DNA from: Liriodendron chinense
Taxonomy: Eukaryota; Streptophyta; Magnoliopsida; Magnoliales; Magnoliaceae
Length of the DNA: 64,000 nucleotides
Direction of reading: 5' to 3'
NCBI GenBank assembly: GCA_003013855.2
Contig: ML058553.1
Coordinates: 1,240,001-1,304,000, forward strand
Shown piece by piece: positions 1-12,149 of this stretch. Within the stretch, counting starts at the first letter, position 1, and every line of letters starts with the position of its first letter. Below the pieces are notes generated by a model that was given only the letters and a program-made list of their open reading frames with translations, was not told the origin of the DNA and did no database searches. A program made the translations under genes and the position numbers.

Positions 1-650
1 GATCAACCTGATTCTTGTGCCAGGGCATCCATATAGTGGTCCCGTTCTGATGGATGGAATGTATCTCGGACCAATCATGCTATGCTAGCACATGCATGGC
101 ATGTACATGAGCTTTATCGTGTGCAAGTGGTATTAGAAAAGCTCATTTGATAGAAAACTGTCTCAACGTTTAGCTTTTTCTTTTCATGTCAATATGTTCC
201 TTGTTATATATATGTAGATTTGAAATTTTCTTTAGAAAGTTTACTTATCATGTGTTATCACCAAACATACTTATTTACTTATTGGCTAATAAGTATGTTA
301 TTTACCAAACATACTTATCTGCTTAATAAGTAAAAACCAAGATAAGTAACTTATCTAATAAGTAGCTTATCTTAAGTAACTTATAATCCAAACGGGCCCT
401 AAAAAAAAACGGTTACTTATAATTCACCATAAACTAAACGTACTTATCTCAAATAAGTTACTTATCTACTGCTGTAAGTAGAAAAAGTAATTTATTTGAT
501 GGTATCTAAACAGGCCAAAACATCCTTTCTCCAACGTCAACATGTGACCCTTGTAGAACATCCAAGCCGTACAAAAGGGTGCCTGACCGTAATCCGAGGT
601 GTAAAAATTGGATCAACCCATTTATTAATATGAGTACAATCAATCAGACC
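1..650. other. AT-rich intergenic repeat debris
   Basis: No gene seen. From about 240 to 520 the sequence repeats the words ACTTATCT, AAGTAACTT and TTACTTAT, and contains a junction AATCCAAACGGGCCCT near 385-403 that resembles the end of a MITE (short non-autonomous DNA element). Similar AAGTTACTT words recur at 63,389-63,480. I cannot define both ends. Confidence 0.35.
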
Positions 651-654
651 ATCA

Positions 655-930
655 GCTGTAATGTTCATTTGACATCCTACCTATTGATTAGGTTGCACAG
701 ACCTGAATGAAGTGAAAACACAAATAACAGCTTGATCCAAAACTTTTCTATCTCCTGAGAAGTTTTTTAATGGTGGGCGTTCATTCACCTTTGTTTCCTT
801 TGGAATGGTCCACCTGAAATTTGAATCTACCTAAATTTTTGGCTCATGCACTAAAATGAACAGGAAAAATGGATAGACTGTGGATAAAACACACACATCA
901 TGGTGGGGCCCACAAATCTATACTAGTGGC
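655..930. repeat. Foldback element, subfamily A, left end missing
   Basis: Contains the central block (CAGCTTGATCCAAAACTTTT near 730) and the whole right arm, ending in ATGGATAGACTGTGGATAAA, CACATCATGGTGGGGCCCAC. The left arm that should mirror it is absent, so this is a truncated copy of the family best seen at 9,704-10,234. Confidence 0.7.
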
Positions 931-1324
931 ACACGGTACCCTTGCTATGTGATGTTATTGCTACCCGATTGCCCTCCATTTGAATATTAGGAGATGTCCA
1001 CCCTCATATTTGTTGTCGCCCACCATGATGTGTATTCGAGATCCTCTTCGACCATGAGATATGTAATCCTCCCTTAGTCCCGAGGCAGAAAATTAGGTTG
1101 ACCTGTGATTTAGGTTGGCCACATGAAGGTTATAGTTTAGAGGATGAGAGTTGACACGATACACCTTTTCCAATCATGTAGTCCACTTGAATCATAGATG
1201 TGACTGATTCGTGGTACTTGAGCTTAATATAGGGTAACACACCCACTGAACGGAGTAGATTTCACATAAACACTATGGTGGGGCCTACTTGAGCAGAACC
1301 CTTACACACACACGCGAAAGTGGA

Positions 1325-1870
1325 TTAAAAAAAAAAACCCAACCCATTTACTAAATGGGCCCAATTTTTTCTCAAACCAAACCTACAAACCATTACCCTC
1401 CGAGCTGACCCAATCCACCAAAACGTTCATCAAGCTCGACCCAACCCAATGCATTTCATTGTAAGTGGGTCAGGGGTCAGGCTCAACTGACCGGCCAAAC
1501 CTACCATGATCCAACTCAGTTTTTAGAATTGAATAATTACACTGCAAAAGTTTACTTTAAAAATTTATATATACTTCTTTTGGGTTTTTGGTTGAGCCAG
1601 GTTAAATGGTCTTCTAGCCTAACCCATTGATGACGTATACTGGTGGATTGGGTTGGATAAGATTCAACCCAAGTGCAACCCATTTACTTAAAACTTGTCA
1701 TATTTCTAAACCAAGCTCGACCCCCCTAGCCCATTTAGCTTGGCCCAAACTCACCTCATAAGCAGTCCCAGCCGACCTGACCCATTACCACCACTAGGTC
1801 GATCAGTACTATGAGTCACCTGGTAATTCAACTCCAACAGGGCGAGTTGACCCAAATCTGCCCTAGCCTG
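1325..1870. repeat. Degenerate ACCCAACCCATTTA-type repeat
   Basis: Dense, irregular reiteration of GACCCAACCCATTTA and its complement AAATGGGT. The same vocabulary recurs at 8,560-8,700 and 32,020-32,520. No open reading frame with protein-like character. Probably a transposon-derived dispersed repeat; class unknown. Confidence 0.5.
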
Positions 1871-2344
1871 GAAGTCCACAAGCCCTTCAGCTCAGCCCAG
1901 ACAGAAGAGTGGGCCCCACCTGATGGGGTGTTAATAGATACCAGCAGTCTACATAGGGAACCTTTTCAGTCAAAAGTGGACAGCTGATGTACTTTTATTT
2001 ATTAATAGTCTGTCTGTGAGTTAAAAATAGAAAAATTAATATTTCCAACAGATTATTTGGGAATAGTATATCAACGGCATGAGCCGGGCTGCATGTGAAA
2101 TCCACTAGTAGGATGAAAGTGGGCCGTGGTAGCCCAGGTCTAGAGGCTCAGGTCTAGATCCCATCAAACTGTCCCATGTGTTGGACCCGTCCAGAAGTTC
2201 GGCCAGATATAAGATCACCTGTCTTAAAATCAGGCAGATCCACTCCCTCAATGAGCCATGCGAGTCATTCTTTTTTTTTTTTTAAATTCAAGTGACCTTG
2301 ATGTGCCTGGTGGGAGTATTGGGCGTAGAATGTGCTATGGACTT

Positions 2345-2700
2345 CGGGCCTGTTTGGGGACTTGGGATTAGATGGTACAGAACTGCATTTGGACCATGCA
2401 AATTTCATCCCACATTTGGAAACGACAAGAAAGATTAGATTAATCCAGGTCTCGTATCATCCAATCCCAAACAGTAGATACTGCAGGTCTCCTGTGGATT
2501 TTGAAATCCACTACATCTGTGGCCCATATGGATGCATGTATGTTATCCATGCCATACACCATCCATGCACTTTACAAGTGACAATCAAGTTGCATATGAG
2601 TACAGGTTGTTTATATCTGTTTTTGACACACCCATGTGAACCAATTAGATGCTTCCATGGTGTGGCACAATGCACTAAATAATAGGTAAAATCCTACTCG
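2345..2700. mobile_element. Tourist-like MITE relic
   Basis: Begins near GGGCCTGTTTGGGGACTTGG and shares internal words with the elements at 53,431-54,248 and 55,502-55,974: GATTAGATGG, GAACTGCATTTGGACCATG, GATTAGATTAATCCA and a CATGCCATACACCATCCATG block. The right terminus is not clear, so the end given is approximate. Confidence 0.5.
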
Positions 2701-3960
2701 CACCTTTTATCATTGTTTGCACTTGATCTGGCATGCCTAGATTAAACGGTTTAGGAGACATCACATGGCAGCCACACCACATGTGGTGTAGATCAACCTC
2801 AAGAGGAGTTTAAGTGCATGTGAGGTAGCATTAAATGCTAGATTACTATTGAAAGTATTCAATACAAAAAGAAAGATTCTCATTAAAGTAATTCTCTTCC
2901 GTTCTTAACATTAAATGTGAGAATTTCATCAAATAAGATCTTTATCTAGCATTAAATGCTAGAACCTTGACAAGATCAACTCTTTACCGGTGCCAAAGCT
3001 AAAGACCATAACAATATTTCTATGCGGGAGTCCATGGTTGACATGCAGGATCTAGAGTGAGAGTCTCTCTTATACATGTGGTCGTATGTGACAGGTTACT
3101 TTAATGTGGAAGAATCAATGAGATTTTTATGGCCGATCGTCCAAATCTTTCATGTTGTAAAAGACTACGCAAGGCCACCACCTACCAGAAGCTTATAAAA
3201 ACACCACTCCACAAGGAGCTCCAGGTCTCACGCCAATAAAACCAAGCCTTGCTATATTTATCCGTCTACCATCGACATTTATGTTTTTACTTTATTTTAA
3301 TTTATTCCCCCATCATTGCTCATGTCATGGGGGCCTTAGTTTAATTAATTCCTTAGTTTATCTTCTCATCTTTCATCCATGACATCCCATTAGATCATAA
3401 GGAAGATTGCTTAGTCTAAAACGAAAAGCTGCATGGCTTTCCTACTATATGCGAGGTGATTCCGCTGGCCATCTCGCCAAGAAGTCTGGTCTACACGAGA
3501 TGATGAACGGATAGTCGATTCACGATTGTCTCGCCATGTGATTGGTTCTTCCAAGTCTACAAACAGGTTGTCACCTCGTCAACTATCTCACTATGAATCC
3601 TGATTCCAACTGAGCACTAAACAAATTGTCGAAGATCAGCCCTCCATTGACCATCTCACTAAGAGCGAGGCTTAGTTCCAATCAAGCAACGAACAAACCA
3701 CCATCCTGCACATCACGACTATCCCGCTATGAAGCTTAGTCCTAATTGGGTAATGAATAGATAGTCGTCTCTCAAGCCGATAGTGAGTGCCATTATTGTA
3801 AAAATTATTAATGGAAGAACACTTTCTGCTTACATCTTCTTCTCCATTATTTTACAGCTGAACATCGGTAGCGAATCATTCTAAAAGAATAAGTTCTTAA
3901 ATCCGTAGACTCACATTTATTGTCACAAGGCAAAAAGAATATATTCGAAAAGACTAACTG
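2700..3960. other. Unassigned intergenic stretch, possible LTR relic
   Basis: No gene seen. CTTATAAAAACACC near 3,194 resembles a TATA box. It is followed by pyrimidine-rich sequence and then by loosely repeated sentences around CATCTCGCC, GAACGGATAGTCG and CCCGCTATGAAGC (3,460-3,780). This could be the regulatory part of an old long terminal repeat. I see no PBS or pol fragment to confirm it. Confidence 0.25.
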
Positions 3961-4129
3961 CTATCATTTCACAAATTGACTGAATGGAGCATAAAATTGG
4001 TGGTTGAGAGGACCTTGAATCCTATGTCCAATCTCCAATTTGTTTGTCTAAAAGTGGGGGAACATCAGTGGTTCAATCAAACTTTGAGTCGAGTAAACTC
4101 TGGCATGCCCGTGCATTTTACCCACACAC

Positions 4130-4553
4130 GAAATCCAAACATAGTCCCAAATACACATGAAAGTGAAGCAGATCCAATTATTAGGCGAACTATTCCACAA
4201 GGAAACAATAATGATTGACTATTAAAGGGCTATAAAAGTTTTGGATTAAGTTGATATATATTTTTTTTTTATCTGGATTTAAGTGACCTTATCAACAAAT
4301 TGGATAGCACATAAACACTACGGAGATATTAAGGTGAGCCTTGAGAAGTTTTTAATGGTTGGGCATCCAATCGTTGTTGTCTCTTAGAGTGTGGTCCACC
4401 TAAGATTTGGATCATCTTCATTTTTAGAAAATCCCTTAAAATGATCTGGAAACATAGATGGATGGTGTGGATACAGAATATATACATCAAGGTGAGCCCC
4501 ACAATAAGCGTTGCATTGTCTAGGGTGAGTTTGGGTCTCACCTAATCCACTCC
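4130..4553. repeat. Foldback element, subfamily A
   Basis: Left arm (AAGTGAAGCAGATCCAATTA) is partly preserved. The central GACCTTATCAACA block and a good right arm follow, ending in GGGTCTCACCTAATCCACTC, the complement of the family terminus GAGCGGATTAGGTGAGACCC. Confidence 0.7.
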
Positions 4554-4714
4554 TGTCTGCAGGTTGGTGACACGCATTTGTAGGCAAAAGCCCATTTATT
4601 TCAATGTAAATATTTGTAATTGTATAATTAAAGCATAATAATTATATCCATTTTGTGTTTGAATAGAGAGGAAGTACTCCAACAAAACTCAGCCTTATTT
4701 TGTCCGCGAAACTC

Positions 4715-4990
4715 TTTAAGCCCCACCATGATGTATGTTCTATATCCAAGTTGTTCATTTATTTTTTTTTATTTTTTTCAAATCATTTTAACACATGAGC
4801 CTTAACATGAGGCAAATCCAAAGCTCAAGTGGACCACCTGAAAGAAAACAGTGGGTTTAATAGTGGCATCATTATTCCCACTGCTTCTTATAATGTGATC
4901 CAATGGATCTGTGTCTTTTTTTTGGGTTTATGCCTTAAAATGACAAGAAAAAAGTGAATAAGCAGTGCGGACAACACATACGTCAAGATC
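4715..4990. repeat. Short foldback element derivative
   Basis: Opens with CCCCACCATGATGTATGTTC and closes with GTGCGGACAACACATACGTC, so both arms of the family are present. The usual central block is missing, leaving a compact hairpin-forming copy. Its right half is part of the tandem duplication described separately. Confidence 0.55.
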
Positions 4991-5290
4991 TATAAAAAAG
5001 TGTCGATTTCAACATCATACATTAATAACTATTAACATTTATCATTGTAGTTAATAAATGTTAAATTCAGATAAAATACAAGTGGCATCATTATTCCCAC
5101 ACTGCTTCTTATGATGTGGTCTAATGGATCTGCCTCTTTTTTCTTGGGCTCATGCATGAAAAAATGAATAACCAGTGTGGACAATGCATGCATCAAGATC
5201 TATAAAAATGGTAGATTTCAACATCATACATTAATAACTATTAACATTTATTATTGTAGTTAATAAATGCTAAATTCAAATAAAATACAA
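4862..5290. repeat. Two-copy tandem duplication, about 230 bp unit
   Basis: AGTGGCATCATTATTCCCA occurs at 4,862 and again at 5,091. Everything between, including CATACATTAATAACTATTAA and ATAAAATACAAGT, is repeated with few changes. The second unit is slightly shorter. No coding function is evident. Confidence 0.85.
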
Positions 5291-5338
5291 GTAAATGGGA
5301 GAAAAAATTTGCTACACCCACGGTATACATACTACCTA

Positions 5339-5390
5339 CACATAGCTCCCAGCCGTGGGTGGGACACATAGCTCCCAGCCGTGGGTGGGA
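5339..5390. repeat. 26-bp exact tandem repeat, two units
   Basis: CACATAGCTCCCAGCCGTGG plus GTGGGA is repeated head to tail without a mismatch (5,339-5,364 and 5,365-5,390). A degraded third unit follows to about 5,420. Confidence 0.9.
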
Positions 5391-5510
5391 CGTAGCGCAT
5401 AGATCCCAACTATGGGTGAGATCCATATCTCGAGGGGATTTTAATGCTGCAAGAGCGAGCCCCTCTGCTTGTTTCTCTCTCTTTGGAGAATCTCTGCTAA
5501 TGGCAAGCAA

Positions 5511-6003
5511 AGGACAGATTTTTGAAGGAAGCCTTTGGTAGGAAGTTACTGTGCTGAACTTAGGTGGGGCCCACTGTGGTGTTTGTGAGAAATCCACCCT
5601 GTCTATACTTTATGTGAGCTCATTTAAGATGGGAGATAAAAAGCGAGTCCAATTCAAGACTAAGTGAGCCGTACTAGAGGAAAATGTGGGTAGGGAAATT
5701 CCTACTATTGAAACATTCAAGGGTCCATGGTGATGTTTATATGCCATCCATACCGATCATAATGTCATTCTTACTGGGATAAACTGAAAACACAAATATC
5801 AGCCTGATTCAAAACTTTTGTGGCCCACAAATATTTCAACAGTAGACGTTTAATCCTCATGTTTTCAGCCCACTTGAGTCTCGGACCCTAAAATGAGCTC
5901 ACAAAATGGATGGACGTGGTGGATTCCTCACAAGCATCACTGTAGGCCCCACCTAAGTTACCATCACAGTAACTTCCTGCCAAAGACTTCCGCAAAAAAT
6001 CCG
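5511..6003. repeat. Foldback element, subfamily B
   Basis: Subfamily B is marked by GATGTTTGTGAGAAATCCAC in place of ATGTATGTGTTTTATCCAC. The terminal arms pair well: GGAAGTTACTGTG on the left against its complement CACAGTAACTTCC on the right. Pairing continues outward through CTTTGGTAGGAAG / CTTCCTGCCAAAG. The outer limit is approximate. Confidence 0.75.
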
Positions 6004-6034
6004 CCTATGTTGCTTTTATTGTACTGTGTTAACT

Positions 6035-6480
6035 CAATTGGTATACTATGAATGTATGTGGTTTATCCACACCGTCCATCCATATTTTTCCACTCATTTT
6101 AGGAGTTGACCTCAAAATTGAAGCATATACTAAGCTCAAGTGGACTATACCGTAGGAAACAAACAGTAGGAATAATGATTTCCACCATTAAAACCTTCCT
6201 CGAGCCCAAGTGATGTTTATTTGTCATACAAGCCACTTATAACATCACAAAGACATGGATGAATGGAAAAAACAAATATACGCTTGATCTAAGACTTCAG
6301 TGGCCTCCATGAATTTTTCAATGGTAGATGGTCAATTCACACTGTTTCCTATGGTGTGGTCCACTTGAGCTTTAGATATACTTCATTTTTGGGCTCAAGC
6401 CTTAAAATTATCTGTTAAAATGGATGGAGAAGTTGATAAAATAAATAAATCATGGTGGCCCCATCCATGTGCCAACGACT
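6035..6480. repeat. Foldback element, subfamily A
   Basis: Left arm GTTTATCCACACCGTCCATC, central GACATGGATGAATGG, right arm ending AATCATGGTGGCCCC. Both arms are complete in outline but the extreme termini are eroded. Confidence 0.7.
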
Positions 6481-6734
6481 CAAGTGTGCACCGCATCTCA
6501 ACCATGAGAAATGTGCGCCTCATCATGAAAAAGGGCGTCCAATCTTCAGTCCGACCGCATGTACAGTAACAAAGGATGGTTAGATCAGACGGACCAACAC
6601 TTTCATCCAGCGTGCAAATGCGGCCACACCTCATAATCCTATTGGCCTGATCTAACCGGTGCACCCGACATCTTGCCGTGTACAAATTAGCATCTATGAG
6701 CAGGAGAAAATTCAACGGTAGTAATTTCCCTGCC

Positions 6735-6990
6735 CTCCTTTTCCTTTAGGGCAGCCCAGTTGAGTCTTGAATCCGGCTCATTTTTTGGCTCACGTCCTAA
6801 AATGAGCTGGATGGATGGGGTGTATTTCTCACAAACATCATTGTGGGGCCCACCTAAGGCCACCTACGTTCCCACACGTAGGAAATTCCTACCAAAGCGC
6901 CAAAAGCGAGGAGAGAAGCTACTCACGCAGCATTAAAATCCCCTAGAGACATGGATCTCACCCACAGTGGGATTTGCGGGTACGGAGCTT
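6735..6990. repeat. Foldback element, subfamily B, right arm only
   Basis: Carries TTTCTCACAAACATCATTGT followed by GGGGCCCACC, then about 90 bp that is the reverse complement of 5,400-5,500 (shared words GGGATTTTAATGCTGC and GTGAGATCCAT). This links it to the block 1.3 kb upstream as the two ends of one larger inverted structure. Confidence 0.65.
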
Positions 6991-7014
6991 ATACAAGCTG
7001 TGGGGGCGGATTGA

Positions 7015-7450
7015 CTGTGAAAGCCTTTCGCAGGTATCTCCTGTGCTCAAAATCTAGGTGGGGCGGACTGTGATGTTTGTGAGAAATCGACCCTGTCCAA
7101 CCGTTTTGTGAGATAATTTTAGGCATTGAGACCAAAAATGAACGGGATCCAAGACTCGAGTGGGCTGAAAATGTGATGATTGGAACTTCCACAGTTGAAA
7201 TATTCGTGGGGCCACAGAAGTTTCAAAAAATACAAATATCTGCTTGATGCAAAACTTCTGTGGCCCCCAAGAAGTTTTAACTGATCAGAATTTAATTCCC
7301 ACTATTTCTTGTGGTGTGGTCTACTTGATATATGAATATGCTTCAATTTTGGTCTCATGGCCTAAAATGAACTGATAAAACGGCTGGACGGCGTGGATAA
7401 GACATATACATCATGGTTAGCCCCACAGAGATTATCAGTACGCAATCTGC
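7015..7450. repeat. Chimeric foldback element (B left arm, A right arm)
   Basis: The left arm has the subfamily B signature GATGTTTGTGAGAAATCGAC. The right arm has the subfamily A signature GGCGTGGATAAGACATATAC. The switch lies near 7,210, around the GGGGCCACAGAAGTTT block. Confidence 0.6.
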
Positions 7451-7639
7451 AAACGGTGAGAGGCTTGAGGGTAGTACCCAATCTGCGTCCGACGTCCGTT
7501 TTTGTATTTTTGGATTGTGAGAAGGCTACTACCGCTCGAGTAAGGACTACGTGGTGACATTTTTCGTTCATGTGACCCACACCATGTTGTGGTCCACAAA
7601 CGTGCACGTTGGCCAAAGTTTATGAAAGAGTGGATGGTT

Positions 7640-8165
7640 AATAAAAGCCTACGTGTTGCTCCCCAACACCGTTGCCGCCCTAACTGTGGGCCCACATTGA
7701 TATATGAATTGTATATCCACACTGTCCATCCATTTTTTCAGCTTATTCTAGGGCATGAGCCGAAAAATGAAGCAGATACAATTCTAAGCTGAACTACACC
7801 ACAAGAAAAAGTGTTGATTGAACATTAATAACTCGTTGTGGGCCACAAAAGTTTTGATCAAGCAGATAGTTGTCTTTTCCCCTTCATCCCAGTCTTTGTG
7901 ACCTTATCAACAGGTGGGATGGAAAATAAACATTAAGGTGGGCCGTAGGAAGCTTTTAATGGTCTTCATTCGATCACCGTTGTGTTCTATGGTGCGGTCC
8001 ACCGGTGACATGGATCTGCTTCATAACTGTTTAATACATGCCCTACAATGATCTGGAAAAACAGATGGGCGGTTTGGATATAAACAAATACATCAAGATG
8101 GGCCCACTGTAATGGCCGCACTGTGTAATTGGTTGAGGCCGAGCCGGACCTAATCGGCTCCTGTC
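7640..8165. repeat. Foldback element, subfamily A, near full length
   Basis: Left arm TATATCCACACTGTCCATCC, central GTGACCTTATCAACAGG, right arm ending ATACATCAAGATGGGCCCAC and CGGACCTAATCGGCTCC. Length is close to the 529-531 bp of the best copies. Ends are approximate. Confidence 0.7.
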
Positions 8166-9700
8166 GCAGGCAATCAGCGTCCGAATTTGGATATTTTTAG
8201 GTGGATGTCTACTATTTTTTACGGTGCGGCTCACCTGATTGTGTGGACCTGTTTTTTTGGGTCACCCCATCATCGTGATAGGACTGACTTGATGCACGGC
8301 TTGGATGGCATACATACAATAAGGTGGACCAAACATAGACAGTTGAATACATTAACACGTAGGTGAATAAGTTTGCAAACACGCGGGTAAATAAGAATTG
8401 TGGGAAAAGTTCTTCTACGTACGTTTGTATGGGATCCGGCCGTCAAAAGAGTATCCACTGCCTGGACAATCATAACCATTCAATCAGTGGGGTGCACACT
8501 GACACTAGCATAAGTAGGCCTGGCAAGGGCTCGCATTGAGCCATGTTTGTGTCGCATTGTAATTGTGTCATGTTAAAAATGCCCTCCCCCAAACCCAACC
8601 CATTAATTAACCGCATAAAATCTAAAAATCTAAATCCATTCATTAATTTAATGGGTAACCCACAACATGGTTTAACCTGTTTATTAAATGGGTCGTGAGT
8701 CATGGTTTCGTAGGCAGAGAAACAGAAGAGGGACTTGATTTACTAAAAATTTTGGTGCATGGTCGTGTGAGGTCATGGGCAAAAAGATGAGAAAATCTCC
8801 CGGAAGGGCAAAAAGAGGTGAAAAACTCAGAGAAAGAGAGAAAATTAACTTCTTGAAGATTTCTCACCACACTAAAGATAATTACTAAAATATTCTTACT
8901 AACGGATTAAAAGGGTTTCACAATGTGAAACATTGACCCAACCCATTATTTTAACCGTTCTCGCCCATCACTGTAAGGTAGACCTGGACACTAATTTTTT
9001 CGCGTGAGTTTGAGGTTGGCGGGTAATGTGGAATTTTGTCAGGCGTAGCTATAAGAATCAGTGGCGTATCACATTTAACTTGAAGAAGTTCATTTATTGG
9101 ACAGTCAAAGATAGTACAACGGAAGCCTTTACTTTTTTTAGCGATTTCTACCCCCACATTGCGCTTTCATATCACCAAAGAAACATGTGCCACGTGTACG
9201 GTGCGATATCACCTACCATGAAGATAACCTGCATCGAGAATGATGATCCACTCATTAGGTGGGACACACCAGTACAGTGTGTCGGACCATCCGCCATCGT
9301 TTGATTTCATTGGTGTAGCCTGCCTGACGAATGGATCGGCCTGATTTTCTGTGCCAGGTGATCTTCAAAGTTGGGTCCACCGTTTAAAAGGCTCGGATGT
9401 CCTTAAAAAGTGAGACGTTGTTGGGAAAGATGGCTGCTGCGACATGGATATAGTTCATGCGCATCACACCCATCGATTGATCCTAGCCGTCCAATCAAGA
9501 CATTGCCTGCCAAATGTGATCCAGGACGTTGCAGAACATGTGGGGCCGACCATTTGGACGGTCTTCATACTGTTGTTGCATGTGTACGGTGGTGATGACG
9601 AAATTCCTCTGTAATCGAGCTTTACGTAAAGAAAACAAAGCAGTGAGACCAACAGCTAGAGCGATAATTGCATTCGGACCCCTCAGAAATCCCTAACTTT
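8166..9700. other. Intergenic stretch without recognised gene
   Basis: Contains short AAATGGGT-type repeats (8,580-8,700) and scattered foldback-family words (GGTGGACC, GGGCCGACC). Two open frames of 60-92 codons (9,026-9,304 and 9,410-9,595) have no recognisable motif. I see no gene here. Confidence 0.5.
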
Positions 9701-9703
9701 TCA

Positions 9704-10234
9704 GGGAGCGGATCAGGTGAGACCTGGCCTCACCCGAGACGGTGCGGCCCTTCCCGTGGGGGCCACCTTGATATATATATTATGTATCCACGCCGTCCAT
9801 ATATTTTTACAGATCATGTCACAAAATTATGCCAAAAATTGAAGCAGATCCAATTTTCAGGTGGACCATACAATAGGAAACAGTGGTGATTGAACTCCCT
9901 ACCATTAAAACTTCTTAGGGAGCACCTTAATGTTTCCTTAGTGTTTATTTGACATCCAATCTGTTGATAAGGTCACATGAGCCTGGATGAAGGGAAAAAA
10001 ACAAATATCAGCTTGATCCAAAACTTTGGTGGCCCACTAATGGTCAATCTCTACTGTTTCCTATGGTGTGGTCCACCTGATAATTGGATCTCCTTCATTT
10101 TTTTAGATAATGCTATAAAATGATCTGGAAAAACGGATGGACAGTGTAGATACAGAATATATACATCATGGTGGGCCCCATGGTCAGGGCTGCACCGTCT
10201 TTGGTGAGGCAGGGGTCTCACCTAATCCGCTCCC
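9704..10234. repeat. Foldback element, subfamily A, reference copy with TSD
   Basis: A 531-bp element with terminal inverted repeats GGGAGCGGATCAGGTGAGAC and, on the right, the complement of GGGAGCGGATTAGGTGAGAC. It is flanked by AACTTTTCA (9,695-9,703) and AACTTTTTA (10,235-10,243), eight of nine bases identical. That fits a 9-bp target duplication, the size made by Mutator-like transposases. There is no coding capacity, so it must be moved in trans. The arms pair over roughly 200 bp each around a central GATAAGGTCAC block. Confidence 0.8.
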
Positions 10235-10239
10235 AACTT

Positions 10240-11750
10240 TTTATCCTTCAGAGTTCAATGTGGGGCCCACTTAAAAGATAACCTCAATCTCCCTGCACAG
10301 TGGCCCTTTACAATGCTCGGTTCGAAAGGTTGAACGGTACATTTTTCAATTCGTACACGTGTGGCCATTGGTTCAATGATCCAAAACCGTTGGTATGGTG
10401 CGCCTCGAAATGTATGGCTTATGCACCAAAAATCTCCATGATTCGAAGATCCTGGCCGTAGGATATTTCTCTTTTTTATGGTTGAGTGTGATCTACTGTT
10501 CTATCTATTCGTAACCGTCGATTTGTTGACCAAACTATTGAAGGGTCATAACTCTTCCAACCTGCGGGAATTTTAGTGCATGGGCCATCTAGAGTGGGGC
10601 CCACAATACCAACTGTTTGGATCAAGAAACAAGGTCCAATTTCCCCACTCTTGCAAACATGGTCCGAGTTTTTCTAAACCGTGCACCTGCTACTAATATC
10701 GTGAGCCAACCTGCTGAGTGGACTAGCTTTTTTGAGCGGATATCTACACTGATGGACCCATCTGATGGATGGCTTGGATTTTGCACCCGTCTGGTCGTGA
10801 TAAAATGATCCAAACCATTCATATGATGGGCCTCACCGTGGTTGGGTGATAAAAAAAATTACGATTGGAAGATCCTATGGATGGCCAACAAAACATCGGT
10901 TAAAGAAGACGTCCCCATGAAATAGTCCAATCTCCGAATTTCTCTCTCTTTTTCTGTGATCCCCATCCAAGGTGAGGCCCATCATATAAACGGTTTGGAT
11001 TATCACATCATGACCCAGATCCAGCTACTACAGTCCCGACTTGAAAAGTAGCACTTGGGGATGTATTGTAGCAATTCTCCAACCAGTAATACACTAATAC
11101 TACATCACGCCCATCCATAAACCTATCCACGCGGCCTTTCATTTGGCCCACCACATGAGATGATCATTGTCTGGATAAATTATCCAGTGGGCCCCACCGG
11201 AACATTCCATAACCCAAAAATTGCTAAGGTTGCCTGATTGGATGACGCAATTTCTTTAACATTGGCCGAGTAAGGAAACATCAACGATCCTGATTCAAAG
11301 GCATCGATCGAGTGGTCCGGATCATCTGATCAATCATCACTGTCAGTGTTTCTGAGCACCAACGGCCAAGATGTAGTTACCGACACAATTCACTTTCATC
11401 GGCTCTGTGGAACCTCGACCGCAAGAAAGTCCACGAACCTTTATGAATGCAATCACCAACCATGGGCCCCACAATCACATGAACGTGCCAGGTGTATAAT
11501 CATTTGTAGAGAAAAACTCCGGTACTCTGGCAGACTCATGCTACTTGGCATACAAATAATTCAATTTAAACGGTCCAAATAATGGATGTTTGTTTCGACT
11601 ATCTTACCATCCGATTGGTGGATACTTATCGGACGGTTAGAAATGAAAATATCCAATTGTCCTGCTTAAGAAAAAAGTGTCCACGAATCAGAGGCCAGGA
11701 TTTCTCAACCAATCAGATTAGGGAAGATAACTTAGCCATGTCGCCCCACA
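10240..11750. other. Intergenic stretch without recognised gene
   Basis: Contains many short GTGGGGCCCAC, CGGTTTGGAT and GTCCAAT words typical of the surrounding repeats, but no complete foldback copy. Open frames near 10,617-10,808 and 11,346-11,582 show no domain I recognise. No gene called. Confidence 0.45.
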
Positions 11751-11754
11751 ATTT

Positions 11755-12110
11755 AATCGGTGCAGATTGAGCTAATGTATGCCGCGTGTAAAATTTTTGA
11801 GTGCCTGTGTATCATGTGTCGTACACTGCCAGAGTATATAAAATAACTCGCCCTAATTTGCATTGGAAAAGCATATGAGTTTATCTAGGGGGTGTCAATG
11901 GGCCGGGTTCGGGCCTAAAAAATCAGAATTTTGAAAAGGGCCATCCCTAAGTTTATCTCGATGACACAAAACATGGGTCCCATTAACACTACGTGTTGTT
12001 CTTTGGGCCGCGGCTTCGATGGATCGTCGGATCGGATCCCTGACTTTGGATCATAGTATTGTATAATCCTTACATCCACGCCGTCCATCCGTTTGGAAAG
12101 TTTTTTTTTT
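11755..12110. repeat. Segmental duplication, block 1, copy 1
   Basis: From GATTGAGCTAATGTATGCCG to ATCCACGCCGTCCATCCGTT. It matches 14,560-14,975 closely (shared GGGAAAAGCATATGAGTTTA-type and ACAAAACATGGGTCCCATTA words). The second copy carries extra sequence around 14,735-14,810. A shortened third copy is at 13,381-13,510. Confidence 0.8.
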
Positions 12111-12149
12111 TTTTTTTTTATCATAGTCCCAAAAATGATCCAAACCATT

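Noticed and set aside
2332..2682. 116-codon plus-strand open frame
   Set aside because: It coincides with the Tourist-like MITE relic and shows no recognised domain.
5241..5597. 118-codon minus-strand open frame
   Set aside because: It runs through the tandem duplication, the 26-bp repeat and a foldback end. No protein-like motif.
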